64,000 nucleotides of DNA from Bin87 sp965222895. GTDB taxonomy: Bacteria; Chloroflexota; Dehalococcoidia; Lucifugimonadales; UBA3495. Below the pieces are notes generated by a model. The model saw only the letters and a program-made list of their open reading frames with translations. It was not told the DNA's origin and made no database searches. This document shows, in pieces, positions 53,984 to 63,942 of the stretch. How positions within the stretch are numbered: position 1 is the stretch's first letter; every line of letters starts with the position of its first letter. The translations under genes and the position numbers were made by a program. The stretch is taken from NCBI GenBank assembly GCA_965222895.1, contig CBDCVB010000002.1, positions 1 to 64,000 on the forward strand, written 5' to 3'.

Positions 53984-55595
53984 TTAGAGCGTGTTGACAA
54001 ATTGAGCAGGGAACCCGGAAACGGGGCTTTGACCGGATAGTTCCGAGTAACCCCGAGAGTGTGTTCCGTGACTAACACTATCTGCAACACTTTTGGCGCC
54101 TTGGCTCGCCGCTTGGATACGGCGGGCCAGCCTTGGGCCACGGACCCTGTTCCCGTGGGAACTCGTCGCGGTGCCGGCCGGCTTGAACACGCTTAGCTCC
54201 AAACCCAGACGCGGTTGTCGTGGCTCGGAGCCGGATGGCTGCTCTCGCCACCCGGTGGGTGCGGTCAGTACGTCCGGGGTATAACCGGACTGCCATTCGC
54301 AGTGCCGGACGTAAGCCCGGTTGCGAATGATGACGGCGGCAGTCCAGTCGGCGTGGGCGTAGAGACCGCATTGCCGGCACCGGAACACCGCTTGGCTCTC
54401 GCGGTTGTTCCGGTGCCGGTCTCCGCAGCGCGGGCAGGTCTGGGACGTGCCATGCGGCGGAACGGAGACGGTGGGTATGCCGAGTTTGGCGGCTGCTTCT
54501 CGTAGGAGTTTGCCGACGTGGCCGATGGCCGCCTCGGCGAGGCTTGAGTTTGCGTTTGGCGGCGACGTTCTGGCCCGGTGCTGCGCTGGCGCCACGGGCG
54601 GACGCCATCATGCTGATGGGGTGTAGGCTCTCGACGGCGACCATCTTGGGCTTTGCTGCCAGCAGGATGTCGCGGATTTGCCGGCGGAGGTCTTGGTCGC
54701 GTCGCTGGGTGTAGCGACCGGATTGTGCTCGCGCTTTGGCGACGGCGTGTCGCCGGCGCTTGCTGCCCCTGGGCTTACCGGCGATGTCGTGCTGGTGCTT
54801 GCGCCGACGGGTACGCTGTTTTCCTGACTGTGGGTGGTGGGCGTGGTGCTCCGAGCTAACGGCAAGGTGGTTCTTGGCGCCGTGGTCGGCGCCGAGGATG
54901 TCTGCGGGGTTTTTGATGTTGATGTTCTCGATGGGTACGGGCTCTGGTACTGCTACTTGGATGTGGAGGCAGTAGCGCCGGCGGTCAAGCGGTGTTCGAG
55001 CGCGGTAGTTATTCACCGGGACGAGTCGTATGGACCGGATGTCCAGGAATTTGAGGTTCTGGCGGGCGCGCAGCGTAACGGTGAAACCGCACTGCCGGCT
55101 GGACAGGGTCTGGCCTTGGTCGCTGACCTGAAAGAGCCGCCGGTCGGTGATGGTCAGGCTGAGTGGTCCTTTTTTGCGGGCGCGGTGTGCCAGTGTACGG
55201 CGATGGGGGCGGATGTCCCGCTGCTGGGGTCCTTCGCCGTTGGCGATGGCTTGGGTGATCCGTTGTTGTCGTTCATCTCGTGCCTGCCGCATCCGCTGGT
55301 TGGCCTCCCAGGCTTCCTCGGCACCCTGTTAGTGGATGTAATAGGGCGCGGCGGCTTGCTGGCGGTTGCGCTGCCGCCACGCGGTGATGCGCTTGTTGAG
55401 GGCGTCGGGGGTTCTCTTGTTGCTGCGTTTGGGTAGTTTTGGCTCCCGGTTGAGTACGTCAACGGCAGCGTTGTAGGCGGCGTTCTGCTGGGTGGCGTAA
55501 TAACCGATGGCCCGGCTGTTGGCTGGGTGGTGGCACAGGGCGAATTTCAGGGTGCGGATCATCCATGCAGTACCTGATTGTTGGTGAGGTGGCAA
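53984..55595 (-). pseudogene. TnpB-type RNA-guided nuclease gene, broken
   Basis: Three pieces: MIRTLKFALCHHPANSRAIG with a start near 55550-55595, an in-frame TAA at 55329-55331, a long middle from MRQARDERQQ with KNPADILGADHGAKNHLAV (RuvC-I Asp) and KPKMVAVESLHPISMMA (RuvC-II Glu), and, after a one-base shift near 54560, TSQTCPRCGDRHRNNRES ... CRQCGLYAHADWTAAV (zinc finger, RuvC-III Asp). The catalytic triad survives but the reading frame does not. The C-terminal 90 codons read into what may be the element's right end and guide-RNA scaffold. Confidence 0.8.
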
Positions 55596-55596
55596 T

Positions 55597-56288
55597 TCAT
55601 TGCTTTTTGCTCTTGATGAGGTTGTGGAGCCGTTTCTGGTCGGGGTGGCTGTAATAGTACGCCATGCTGAATGTGGTCATGGTGGTGACTACTGCGCTGT
55701 AAACGGTACCGTCGTCCCAGTCCACGGTTTGAGGCATATTGCTGAGTGAGTACCTAATGCCCAAGCACCTCCGATTGCCCAAGCCAACGTTTCGGGTAGT
55801 GCGTAGTTCTTGGCAGCTGCTTCAAGATTCGGGTCGTCCATCGGTTCAACGCCGGCCGATTTCAGGGCGTTTGACACTTTGCCGGTCCAGTATGTGTTTG
55901 CGTACCATCCCGTGAGGGACCTGATTGCGAATGCCAGCAGGATCTGTATAGCCAAATGCACTGGTCAGCTTGATTCCGAATTCAGATGTCTTTGGGATGC
56001 GAGAATGGCGAGGAGGGCGATCACCTATGTGGACACCACGCTTGCTATGGCGACCAAGCGAACCTCGTGCCTCGTAATGGGGAGGCCAATGTTTAGCTTT
56101 GCGGCCAACTGCGTACCCAGGACCAGCGCCAGTGCAAGCGTGAATGTTGCCAACTGCACGATGTACAAGGGGATTCCCCCGAATACGGACAGCATGGTTG
56201 ACAGCGCGATGCCTGCGGTGATGATCGCTGCGGAAACTCCAATAGCGGTGGCGGGTAGTCGCCTGATAATTTCGCGGAAGATGTTCAT
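55597..56288 (-). pseudogene. Membrane protein gene with stops and a frameshift
   Basis: From ATG 56288: MNIFREIIRRLPATAIGVSA, FGGIPLYIVQLATFTLALAL, up to ASVVST and a TAG at 56025; the same frame continues IALLAILASQRHLNSESS to a TGA and then HLAIQILLAFAIRSLTGWY, VEPMDDPNLEAAAKNYALP. A further shift leads to TVYSAVVTTMTTFSMAYYY and the stop at 55597. About six hydrophobic segments. Function unknown; certainly decayed. Confidence 0.5.
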
Positions 56289-56661
56289 GTTGGGATTCCA
56301 GCGTCTAATCTCGGGATCTGGCCTCTTTGATCTATTCTGTTGTGCTTGGATTCTAATTCTCTCCCAGCACCTTCATGTGCTCGGCACCGGTTGGGCCGCC
56401 GCCGTTCACGGCTACCTTGCCTTGTTTGGGCGGTCGTTCGAAAGGCTGCGTTTGGTTGCTGCGCATCCGCTCCCATTTGTCGTCGTCAATTTCCGGTGGA
56501 CGGCGTAGCGGATTTGTTTCAGCCTGCGCTCAGCATCGTTGCCGGGTGGGCTATTGTAGATTGTTCCAATTTGGAGCCGTCGTGAGGCATAGGCAAGACG
56601 AGAGAAAGTGGTGCCAGGTTTTGTCTGTGTATGACGCCAGCGAGTGTCCTTGTCAGTACGG
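56289..56661. other. Intergenic, no supported gene
   Basis: About 370 bases downstream of the GIY-YIG gene. Open frames are antisense shadows or Arg/Ser-rich. No terminator hairpin with a T run was found by eye, though GCCGCCGCCG-rich sequence at 56395 could fold. Confidence 0.35.
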
Positions 56662-57018
56662 CTACAACTTGTTCCGGTTGGCCAGCGGCTGCCAGGCCTG
56701 AATGGCCGCTGTTTCCAGTGCGTCAGTTTCGTCGTCGTTGCTGGTGTAAACGAAGGAGAACTCCACGCCGTTGCTGAACAACTGTAGCTCACGGCGCAGT
56801 ATTGGGTTGGGCTCGTCGGTCTTCAGGTGATCCAGCAGCCGCTTACGGATACAAGTCTCCGACTTGCCCAAGTACAGGCACTCGTACTCCTCTGGCCCGC
56901 CCGAAGGCAGCCACACCGCGTAGACTCCAATGCGTTTCCAGGGCAGTTGGCGCACCAAGTCTGCCCGGTAGGGCTGACGTTCCTGCTCCAAGCGGTATTT
57001 CAAGGTGAACGGCGTCAT
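56662..57018 (-). CDS. GIY-YIG nuclease-domain protein
   Basis: A 118-residue protein that is essentially one GIY-YIG-like domain: the GVYAVW strand (about residue 30, replacing GIY), CLYLGKSETCIRKRLLDHL (about 48-66, with the Tyr-Leu-Gly of the second motif and the catalytic-type Arg), and a Glu in DALETAAIQAWQPLANRN (about 100). It starts six bases after the stop of the DUF1156 methylase gene, so it is co-transcribed with it. It may be the cleaving partner of that methylase. Target unknown. Confidence 0.7.
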   Translation of the reverse strand: MTPFTLKYRLEQERQPYRADLVRQLPWKRIGVYAVWLPSGGPEEYECLYLGKSETCIRKRLLDHLKTDEPNPILRRELQLFSNGVEFSFVYTSNDDETDALETAAIQAWQPLANRNKL

Positions 57019-57023
57019 TGCGA

Positions 57024-59885
57024 TTACAGGAGCGGCTCCTGTGACGCTCCTGGTATGGCAACGGCCGGTTCCATTTCGGGCTGTTCCGGCGCCTGCGCTC
57101 TTTGAACAATCTCTTGCCACGAGGTGACCAGGTTGTTGAAAATGACGGCATTGGCGGAGTCGCCTTTCCGGTCGTAATAGTTGTACAGAATGCGTGCGAG
57201 TCGTTCTACGCTGTCGGCGTCGCCACCCAACTGTCTCGCAACTTGGCCGGCACCTGCGATGCCCTGGCCGCCTTCGCTTTCCCGCCCAAGGTGGTGGGCA
57301 ATGCGGAAGCAACCTTCCCACGCCGTCAGCGGCAGTGCTTGGCCGTGTTCCCACGGCATCGCTCGCTCCGGTCCGAATTTGTCCATACGCAGCAGGCTCA
57401 CCCGGCCGTGTTCGGCGGCCAGCAAACGGTGGGTATCCCGCAAGTCGTCAATGACAACGTTCTTGGCCACGGCGAGAGTTTCGGCTATGCCGTAGCTGCC
57501 GTTGCCGTGTCCATGCTCCTGCATCCAGTCCACGCAGAAACGGGTTGCGGCGTCCACGCACCGGCTTCCTGCTGATCGTAGTCGGCGATGGCCTGGTTGA
57601 TGGCGATTAGGGCGTCGCGGACGGTGACTGGATCTCCGGCGAAGGATTCCACCTTGCCGTATTTGGAATAAACCTTCATGCCAGGCCCGATGGCGGCTTG
57701 TGCCAAGTCCACTGGGGCGATGAGGCCTTCGCGGGTTAGAGCGTCCAGAGCGGGCGGTAGTTCCTGCGCCAGTTCGTTGAGGAACTGTTGCCGACTTGCG
57801 GTTTGGTTGTCTTGCCGCGGACGGCAAACCAAGATGACGGAGGAAGCAAGGGCGTTGGCCCCCAGAGACCTCTGTCGATTGGCCATTTCGGTACGCATCG
57901 GCCAAGTGCCGACAATCTGAAATCCAGCTCGAACTACGGCATTGAGCATAGTTTCCCAACCAGTTGAGGTTTGGCCGCCTCGTTCCTCTTCCTGCTGCTT
58001 GTAAGCGTAGAAAATGGACGATGGGAACTCTGGGGAGCAGCGTTCCCGAATGAGCCTCAGCGTTTTGTTCAGCAGACTCTCGAAGTGTTCCCGGGGGTTT
58101 TCGAAGCGGAACGGTGTGGCAATCATCTCCTCGGCTTTTGGTACTTGCATACCCGCAAACAGCTCAGGATAGATTTCACGCAGTGCAGGTCGAAGCCATA
58201 TGTAGAAGAAGTCAGATAAGTCGGCGTAGCCTATGTTGTCGTAGTAAGGTGGGTCGGTAACAATTACCGGCCCACGGTCAGCATATATCGTAGTGGTGGC
58301 GTCTGCCTGGTGTACAACTCCTGGATTGACTGCGGGGTGCAGATGTTCAAGGACCTTGGCGATGCCACTAACTAGGTCCGTCCAATTTTGTGTCGAATGT
58401 GAAAAGGGATTGACTTCTCCGAAATCCCAGATCATTGAAATCGCCTGTCGCGAAAAAACTCCGGCGACTTTGTCGCCGGAGTTTTGCCATCTTGTGAAAC
58501 GACATCCTCCATTTGCCAACCTATCAATGGCGAACGCCAAGTAAGTGCTGATAGCATTGGCATAATCTGTGGTTCCACCATCTTTGATGATGAAATTTCG
58601 GACCTCAGGCATCAGATCGCTGAACGTGGTAAGTGCCGCTAGTTGGCGCTCGGTGAATAGGTGATCCCATTGGGTGAAGCCGTAAGCCTGTACCCTAAAT
58701 CCCAAAGCCCGTTCCGGAAGGCGCATTGCGGGACGCCAAGTTGGTGCGGCCTTTAAGACGACGTTTTTTGTTTCCGGGGTTGGCGACAGAAACAGTCGTT
58801 TGCGGTCGCCCTCGGCGACTACACCGGTCATCACTTCGTCCATGTTGCCAGACCTCGCCTGCTGGCGGACGTATTCCAAGTTAACGGCTCCGCCGCAGGC
58901 GATGCAGGTGGCACCGTTGCGGGTCACTGTGCGCTCAACGCCAACCACGCCCTGTGGTGGTTGGCAGTTTTGTACTGTGTAAAGATACTGTCTTGGCTTT
59001 CCGGTCAACGACAGGCCACATCCAATGCTCGTTGCCCTTTTTCTTGGAAGCTTGGAAGGAGGTCATCAGCGGCATTGCCACACCGCAAGCGGGATTGGGG
59101 CACGGTACGGTACGTGCCCACAGCCATGCAATCACGGTGGCCTCGCCGCCGTTGGACACTTTCGCCTTAGGGTACAGGTGGCCTATGCGTTCCCAGGCCA
59201 TTTCCCGCATTTTGCGACCGTAGTAGCGGATGTCGTCGGCTAGGCCGGCCGCGCCTCGCCAAGGCGCTTTTTGCGCTTTCTTTCCTTTGCCTATGGTCAG
59301 GCCCATAGGGTCGGCGTCCGGGTTCACTGGGGGCTGGTTGGCGAATTTGGGCGGTAGTTCAATCAAGGCCTTGGTAATCAGCACTGCCACTGGGTTGAGG
59401 TCTGAACCGATGGCGCGCAGGCCCAAACGCTGGGCTTCCAGTGGGATTGATTCGCCACCGCAGAAGGGGTCGTAGATCGGTTTGGCTTGTCGGTTCAGAT
59501 AATCCAGCACAGCTGCTGGCTGTGTAGGTGCCGTCTCGCTGTTGGAGCGGGCGACAGATTGGGCGATTTCGTAGCGGGCCTCGTCCAGTAGGTTGGCGTC
59601 GTTGCTGTTTTCCCACTTCGCCAACCGCTTGATGATGTCGTGCAAGCGTTGTCGTTTGGCCCGCTGGGTTTCCTCGGTCGGAAACTCTTCGGGGCAGTCC
59701 ACTGGGTCGTCCACCATGCTGGCGAAGATGACGGCGCGGCAGGCGGATAAAGGCCGTTGAGCCCACCACTTATGCAAGGTCGACGGGTATCCTTGCGTGA
59801 TGTTCTTTTCCGATCCTGCTGCTTGGTTGATGACGTCCAGCGGCAGGTCAACCTCGATGAGCTTGCGGCGGTAATCGGGTGGCAT
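57024..59885 (-). pseudogene. DUF1156-type adenine-specific DNA methylase, two compensating frameshifts
   Basis: About 950 residues in three frames. Frame 1 (59885-58935): DLPLDVINQAAGSEKNI, GYPSTLHKWWAQRPL, and DPFCGGESIPLEAQRLG (about 138), the SAM-binding motif. After a shift near 58950: zinc pair GATCIACGGAVN, a linker, then DPPYYDNIGYADL (about 543), the catalytic motif of N6-adenine methylases. After a second shift near 57560: TRFCVDWMQEHGHG and the C-terminal domain. The shifts are +1 and -1, so the net length is kept. DUF1156 proteins are annotated in anti-phage islands. Lies between NYN (11 bp) and GIY-YIG (6 bp) genes. Confidence 0.8.
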
Positions 59886-59896
59886 CGGTTATAACC

Positions 59897-60541
59897 TCAA
59901 TTCCAGCGGGGTGGTTTGGTCAAAACGTGACCGTCAGGTTTGACGACTTGCGGAGGGAGTTGACTGCTGCTGATGAGAGCGCGTCCCAGAGTAAAAGCAG
60001 CAGTAGCGCAACTGCGCAAACGACCGGAAGTTCGATTTGGCGGGAAAGCGACCACTACCCGTTTTCCAGGGTGCTCGCGCAATACGGTGTCGATTGGGCC
60101 GGTCAAATCACTGTCTGCCGAGATGAGTATCGCCGTATCAAAGGCATTCAGTTGTGCATCACGGAGCAGGGCCACGGCGATGTTTACGTCGGTCATCTTT
60201 TCCTCAAATGTTGTCCAGGTGGCCCCGCACTGCTGACAGGCTCCGGTTTTAGGTAGATGGTGTCCGTACTGGATGGTCAAGACGGGACGGGTCGCTAATG
60301 CCTGCAGGTAAGTCTCTTGGCGAGTGTGCTGGCTAGGATCGTGGGCCTGCGGCAAAAATCGTGCGGTGAAATACCTGACAATGCTCAGGCTCTGCCCGGG
60401 TCGTAGGAGCATCCCCGCCAGTTGTTGTACGTCGAGCCAATAGAAGCGGCGCCAGCCTCGCGATTTGAGGCCGTAGTAAAGGTTCAGACCGTCAACGTAC
60501 ACCGCCACGCGCTGGGTTGGTGTACCACCTGCGGCGGCCAT
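59897..60541 (-). CDS. NYN-domain (PIN-like) ribonuclease
   Basis: A 214-residue protein. VAVYVDGLNLYYGLKSRGW (residues 12-30) holds the first catalytic Asp and the Asn; FEEKMTDVNIAVALLRDA (about 112-129) the second Asp; DTAILISADSDLTGPI (about 134-149) the third Asp pair. Between them CQQCGATW is a small zinc-knuckle-like insertion. NYN nucleases cut RNA. It is the first gene of a minus-strand operon with DUF1156 methylase and GIY-YIG nuclease. An IS66 element sits 12 bases ahead of the ATG, so native expression is probably disturbed. Confidence 0.8.
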   Translation of the reverse strand: MAAAGGTPTQRVAVYVDGLNLYYGLKSRGWRRFYWLDVQQLAGMLLRPGQSLSIVRYFTARFLPQAHDPSQHTRQETYLQALATRPVLTIQYGHHLPKTGACQQCGATWTTFEEKMTDVNIAVALLRDAQLNAFDTAILISADSDLTGPIDTVLREHPGKRVVVAFPPNRTSGRLRSCATAAFTLGRALISSSQLPPQVVKPDGHVLTKPPRWN

Positions 60542-60553
60542 GTTTGTGTTGGC

Positions 60554-62005
60554 GTAACTGTTCAGACTTGGTGGGGGAATTGGTTCAAAGAGGTTCGGGG
60601 ATGGCTGGCGCGAGGGGTTGTGGTTATGTCATATAACGGGTATGAATCCGGAAATCGACCTGTCCACTGCTGACCGCGATGTGCTCATCGCCATCGTCAT
60701 ACGGCAGGAGGCCATCATAGCCCGACAGCAGGCCATCATCGAGGGCCTGGAGAGGCGGATTGCTCAGCTGGAAGGGCGGGCCAAACCCAGTGGCGCCCGG
60801 GGGATGCCCGGTGTCAAACCCGAAGCCAGCCAGAAACCGGCCCAGCCCAAAGCGCCACGCCAGCCCCGGCCCCACGGCTTTGCCCGCCGTCGCATGACGC
60901 CCACCCGTCGGGTGGAGCATGTGGTGGACCACTGTCCCGACTGCGGAACGCTGTTGTCCGGTGGCTGGACCCAGCGCACGCGGGAGGTCATCGAGTTGCC
61001 CCAGGTTCCGGCGGAAGTTACCGAGCACGTCTACATCGCCAGGGATTGTCCGGGGTGCCGACGCCGCTGCGTTCCCCCGGCACAAATGGACGGCGTGGTG
61101 ATGGGCCAGCAGCGCATGGGTATCAACCTGGTCAGTCTGATTGCCACGCTCCGAGAGGAGGCCCGACTGCCCATCGCCGTCATCCAGCGGTATCTGCGCA
61201 CCGTCCATGGGCTAAGCCTCAGCCTGGGAGCAATCATGGCTGCGGTACATCGCACCGCGCAAAAGGCCCAAGCCGCAGTGGACCGGATACTCGCCCAGAT
61301 CCGCGCCAGCCCAGTGGTCCATGCCGACGAGACCGGCTGGCGTGAGGATGGCAACAACGGCTACGTGTGGACCTTCAGCACACCATCGGCGCGCTACTTC
61401 CTGAGGCGGGGTCGCAACAAGGAAGTGGTGGATGAAGCTCTGGGCGACACCTTCGCCGGTGTGCTGGTCAGCGATTTCTACGCCGCCTACCACCATTACG
61501 ACGGCCCAAAGCAACGCTGCTGGGTTCATCTGTTGCGGGACATTCACGACCTGAAGGTCCTCTATCCGAAGGACCGAAAGCTGGCGCAGTGGGCCGACGC
61601 CGTCCACGAGATTTACGACCGGGCCAAAGCCAGCGCCCATCCCCAGACCAAGCGACGACGCACCGCCCAACTGGCCCTGGAACGGCAGTTGCTGGCCCTC
61701 TGCCAACCCTTCCTTCACGACCCCTCGGCAACCCAGGCCAAACTGTGCCGACGCATCGAGCGCCATATCAAGGAATTGTTCGTCTTCGTGGCGATACCCC
61801 AAGTGCCTGCCGACAACAACGCCGCCGAACGCAGCCTGCGCCACCTGGTCGTCAGTCGCAAGATCAGCGGCGGCACCCGGTCGGAACGGGGCAGCATCAG
61901 CAGGATGACCCTGGCTTCCCTCTTCGGCACCTGGCGCGCCCAAGGACTGAATCCCCTCAATGCCTGCCGGCAACTGCTCACTTCCCCGCAACTCTGAACA
62001 GTTAC
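60554..62005 (+). mobile_element. IS66-family insertion sequence, copy 4
   Basis: 1452 bp with GTAACTGTTCAGA at 60554-60566 and complement at 61993-62005, flanked by the 8-bp duplication GTGTTGGC (60546-60553 and 62006-62013). It lies between the divergent NYN and methyltransferase-HNH genes, in their shared promoter gap. Confidence 0.95.
60618..61997 (+). CDS. IS66-family transposase, copy 4
   Basis: A 459-residue intact transposase with CPDC/CPGC zinc pairs, VHADETGW, SDFYAAY and AAERS. It begins MWLCHITGMNPEIDLSTA, like copy 3. Distinct residues (FVAIPQVPADNNA in place of FVAEPEAPPDNNA) mark it as separate from the tandem pair. Confidence 0.93.
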   Translation: MWLCHITGMNPEIDLSTADRDVLIAIVIRQEAIIARQQAIIEGLERRIAQLEGRAKPSGARGMPGVKPEASQKPAQPKAPRQPRPHGFARRRMTPTRRVEHVVDHCPDCGTLLSGGWTQRTREVIELPQVPAEVTEHVYIARDCPGCRRRCVPPAQMDGVVMGQQRMGINLVSLIATLREEARLPIAVIQRYLRTVHGLSLSLGAIMAAVHRTAQKAQAAVDRILAQIRASPVVHADETGWREDGNNGYVWTFSTPSARYFLRRGRNKEVVDEALGDTFAGVLVSDFYAAYHHYDGPKQRCWVHLLRDIHDLKVLYPKDRKLAQWADAVHEIYDRAKASAHPQTKRRRTAQLALERQLLALCQPFLHDPSATQAKLCRRIERHIKELFVFVAIPQVPADNNAAERSLRHLVVSRKISGGTRSERGSISRMTLASLFGTWRAQGLNPLNACRQLLTSPQL

Positions 62006-62021
62006 GTGTTGGCAGTTGAGG

Positions 62022-62050
62022 TTGACATACCGCTTTATCCTGATTAAGAT
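62022..62050 (+). promoter_or_regulatory. Strong sigma70-type promoter
   Basis: TTGACA at 62022-62027, a 17-base spacer, and TAAGAT at 62045-62050. It is oriented toward the methyltransferase-HNH gene, but a terminator follows at 62091, so it may make a short RNA or an attenuated leader. Confidence 0.7.
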
Positions 62051-62090
62051 AGTAGTTGTTACCACCCCAACGGGTAATGCTGTTGGGCCG

Positions 62091-62120
62091 ACGCTCCCTT
62101 TTTAGGGAGCGTTTCTTTTG
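62091..62120 (+). terminator. Rho-independent terminator/attenuator
   Basis: A 9-bp stem ACGCTCCCT / AGGGAGCGT (62091-62099 and 62104-62112), loop TTTT, then TTTCTTTTG. It lies about 40 bases after the promoter -10 element and 115 bases before the methyltransferase start. A smaller hairpin CCCAAC / GTTGGG precedes it (about 62076-62088). Confidence 0.8.
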
Positions 62121-62235
62121 GTAACTATCCCCTAACAGCACGTGGTTTCGTGTGCTCGCCATTGCGCTTTGCGTTGACACGCCCATAAAGCCGTGTTACG
62201 TTGCGGACGGGTTAGAAACTACTGACGGTCTGATT

Positions 62236-63851
62236 ATGCCCGATGAATCCAGCACGTTCAACGCCGTCAATCGCGGCGTTTATATCGCGGATAACCTGCC
62301 CTTCCTGCGGTCGCTCAACGACGAGTGCATTGACTTGGCCGTGATTGACCCGCCCTTTGCCAAGAACGAAACCTTTACCCGCGACAAACTCAAGCCGCCG
62401 CTGACGCAGGACGAGGCCGCCAACGAGCGTCGCCTGCTGGCGGCTTGGAACATTCACAACGAGCAGGATGCTCTGGGTGCCGGGATTGAATGGCCGGACT
62501 CCGCATTCGTGGACAAGTGGTCGTGGGACAAGGACGTGCATGAGGATTGGGTTCACGACCTGGAAGCGCACTGGCCGGCGATAAGCAGTCTGATTGAAAC
62601 AACCCGGCGCATCCACAGCGACAGCACGGCGGCTTACCTCTGCTACATGGCAATCCGGCTGATTGAACTGCATCGGGTACTCGCTCCGACGGGCAGTCTG
62701 TACCTGCATTGCGACCACACCGCCAACGCCTATATCCGCCAACTGCTGGACGGCATCTTCGGCAACGAGAACTGCCGTCGTGAGATTATCTGGAACTTGG
62801 GAACAGCATCCGGATATAAAAGCCAGTTTGACGGATTCATACGTAGCCATGACACAATTTTATATTATGTAAAGCGGGGGGGGGGGGGGGTAGAATCCAT
62901 TTTAACAAACAGCATCTACCGCATAAGCCGGAGTATATTGCCAGGTTCAAGAAGAAAGATGAAGAGGGCAGAGCTTATCGAGATGATAGAAGCAATAGCA
63001 GAAAGCAGTATCTTGACGAAACCCCTGGTGTGATGCTGACAGACGTATGGTCGGATATTATGCCGTTTCAACAGAACTCTACATCAATAGAGCGCACCGG
63101 CTATCCGACGCAGAAGCCGGTGGCGTTGGCGGAGCGCATCATAAAGGCGTCCAGTAACGAAGGCGACATCGTGCTTGACTGTTTCGCCGGTTGCGCCTAT
63201 GTCGCGATGGCAGCGGAACGGCTGGAACGGCAATGGGTGGCCTGCGACATCAACTTGCGCGCCTGGACGACCTTCAAGCGGCAGTTCAGCAAGCCGACGT
63301 TGGCGGTGCTGGCCTGCAACGATGAAACTACCGGCCAGCAAGTGCTGGACGGCAATCCGGTGGTTACGGTGCATGGCCCGGAACAGTTGCCGGAACGGAT
63401 TACGCCGGAGCGGGAGGCCACGCCCAAGCCGTTTGCCCTGCCGGAGCGTCAGTTCAAGGTGCCGGCCAGCATCATGCCGGAGCGGGAGATGCTGGAGTTC
63501 CTGCTGGGCTTGTCCGGCTATACGGCCTGGTGCTGCGGGTTCGCCAACCGCCGCGCCGACGGCCAGGTTGTGCAAACTACCCGCAACTTTCACCTTGACC
63601 ACGTTGACCCGAAGTCAAAGGAAGGTTCCAACCAGCTAATGAACCGGGCGCCGCTGTGTCCGCACCACAACATCCGCAAAAGCAACCGGCCGGTGGCGTT
63701 GCGGGAATATCGGATGGAGATTTCAGAGGCGGGAGAAATGCTGGCTGACAAGTTGGTTGATTTGCCCTGGGCGTACCAGCAGGCATTAGACCGCTACGTG
63801 GTGGCGAACGCGCAAAAAGGCCAGCAACTGAACCTGGATGGCAGGTTCTAA
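62236..63851 (+). pseudogene. DNA methyltransferase-HNH fusion, out of frame at a 15-G tract
   Basis: From ATG 62236: VYIADNLPFLRSLNDECID and VIDPPFAKNETF (DPPF catalytic motif, about residue 38), APTGSLYLHCDHTANAYIR, to DTILYYVKR. A run of 15 G (62876-62890) follows. One more G (or two fewer) joins it to FNKQHLPHKPEYIARFKKK, GYPTQKPVALAERIIKASS and VLDCFAGCAYVAMAAERL (SAM motif), then a C-terminal HNH: HLDHVDPKSKEGSNQLMNR and CPHHNIRKSNRP. As read, the first part ends at 63033. Order DPPF before FxGxG marks a beta-class amino methyltransferase. The tract suggests phase variation, though sequencing error is possible. Confidence 0.8.
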
Positions 63852-63942
63852 ACCGACGCCGTTATGCTGGGAAGAACTGCGACGCTACAACGCGGAGTAC
63901 AGGGACAGTGGTAAGGCTGACACTAGCAAGGAGGACAAGGGT

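Noticed and set aside
53707..54040. Trp-rich plus-strand frames upstream of the MNT-HEPN gene
   Set aside because: Shadows of the nucleotidyltransferase gene and promoter region with no motif.
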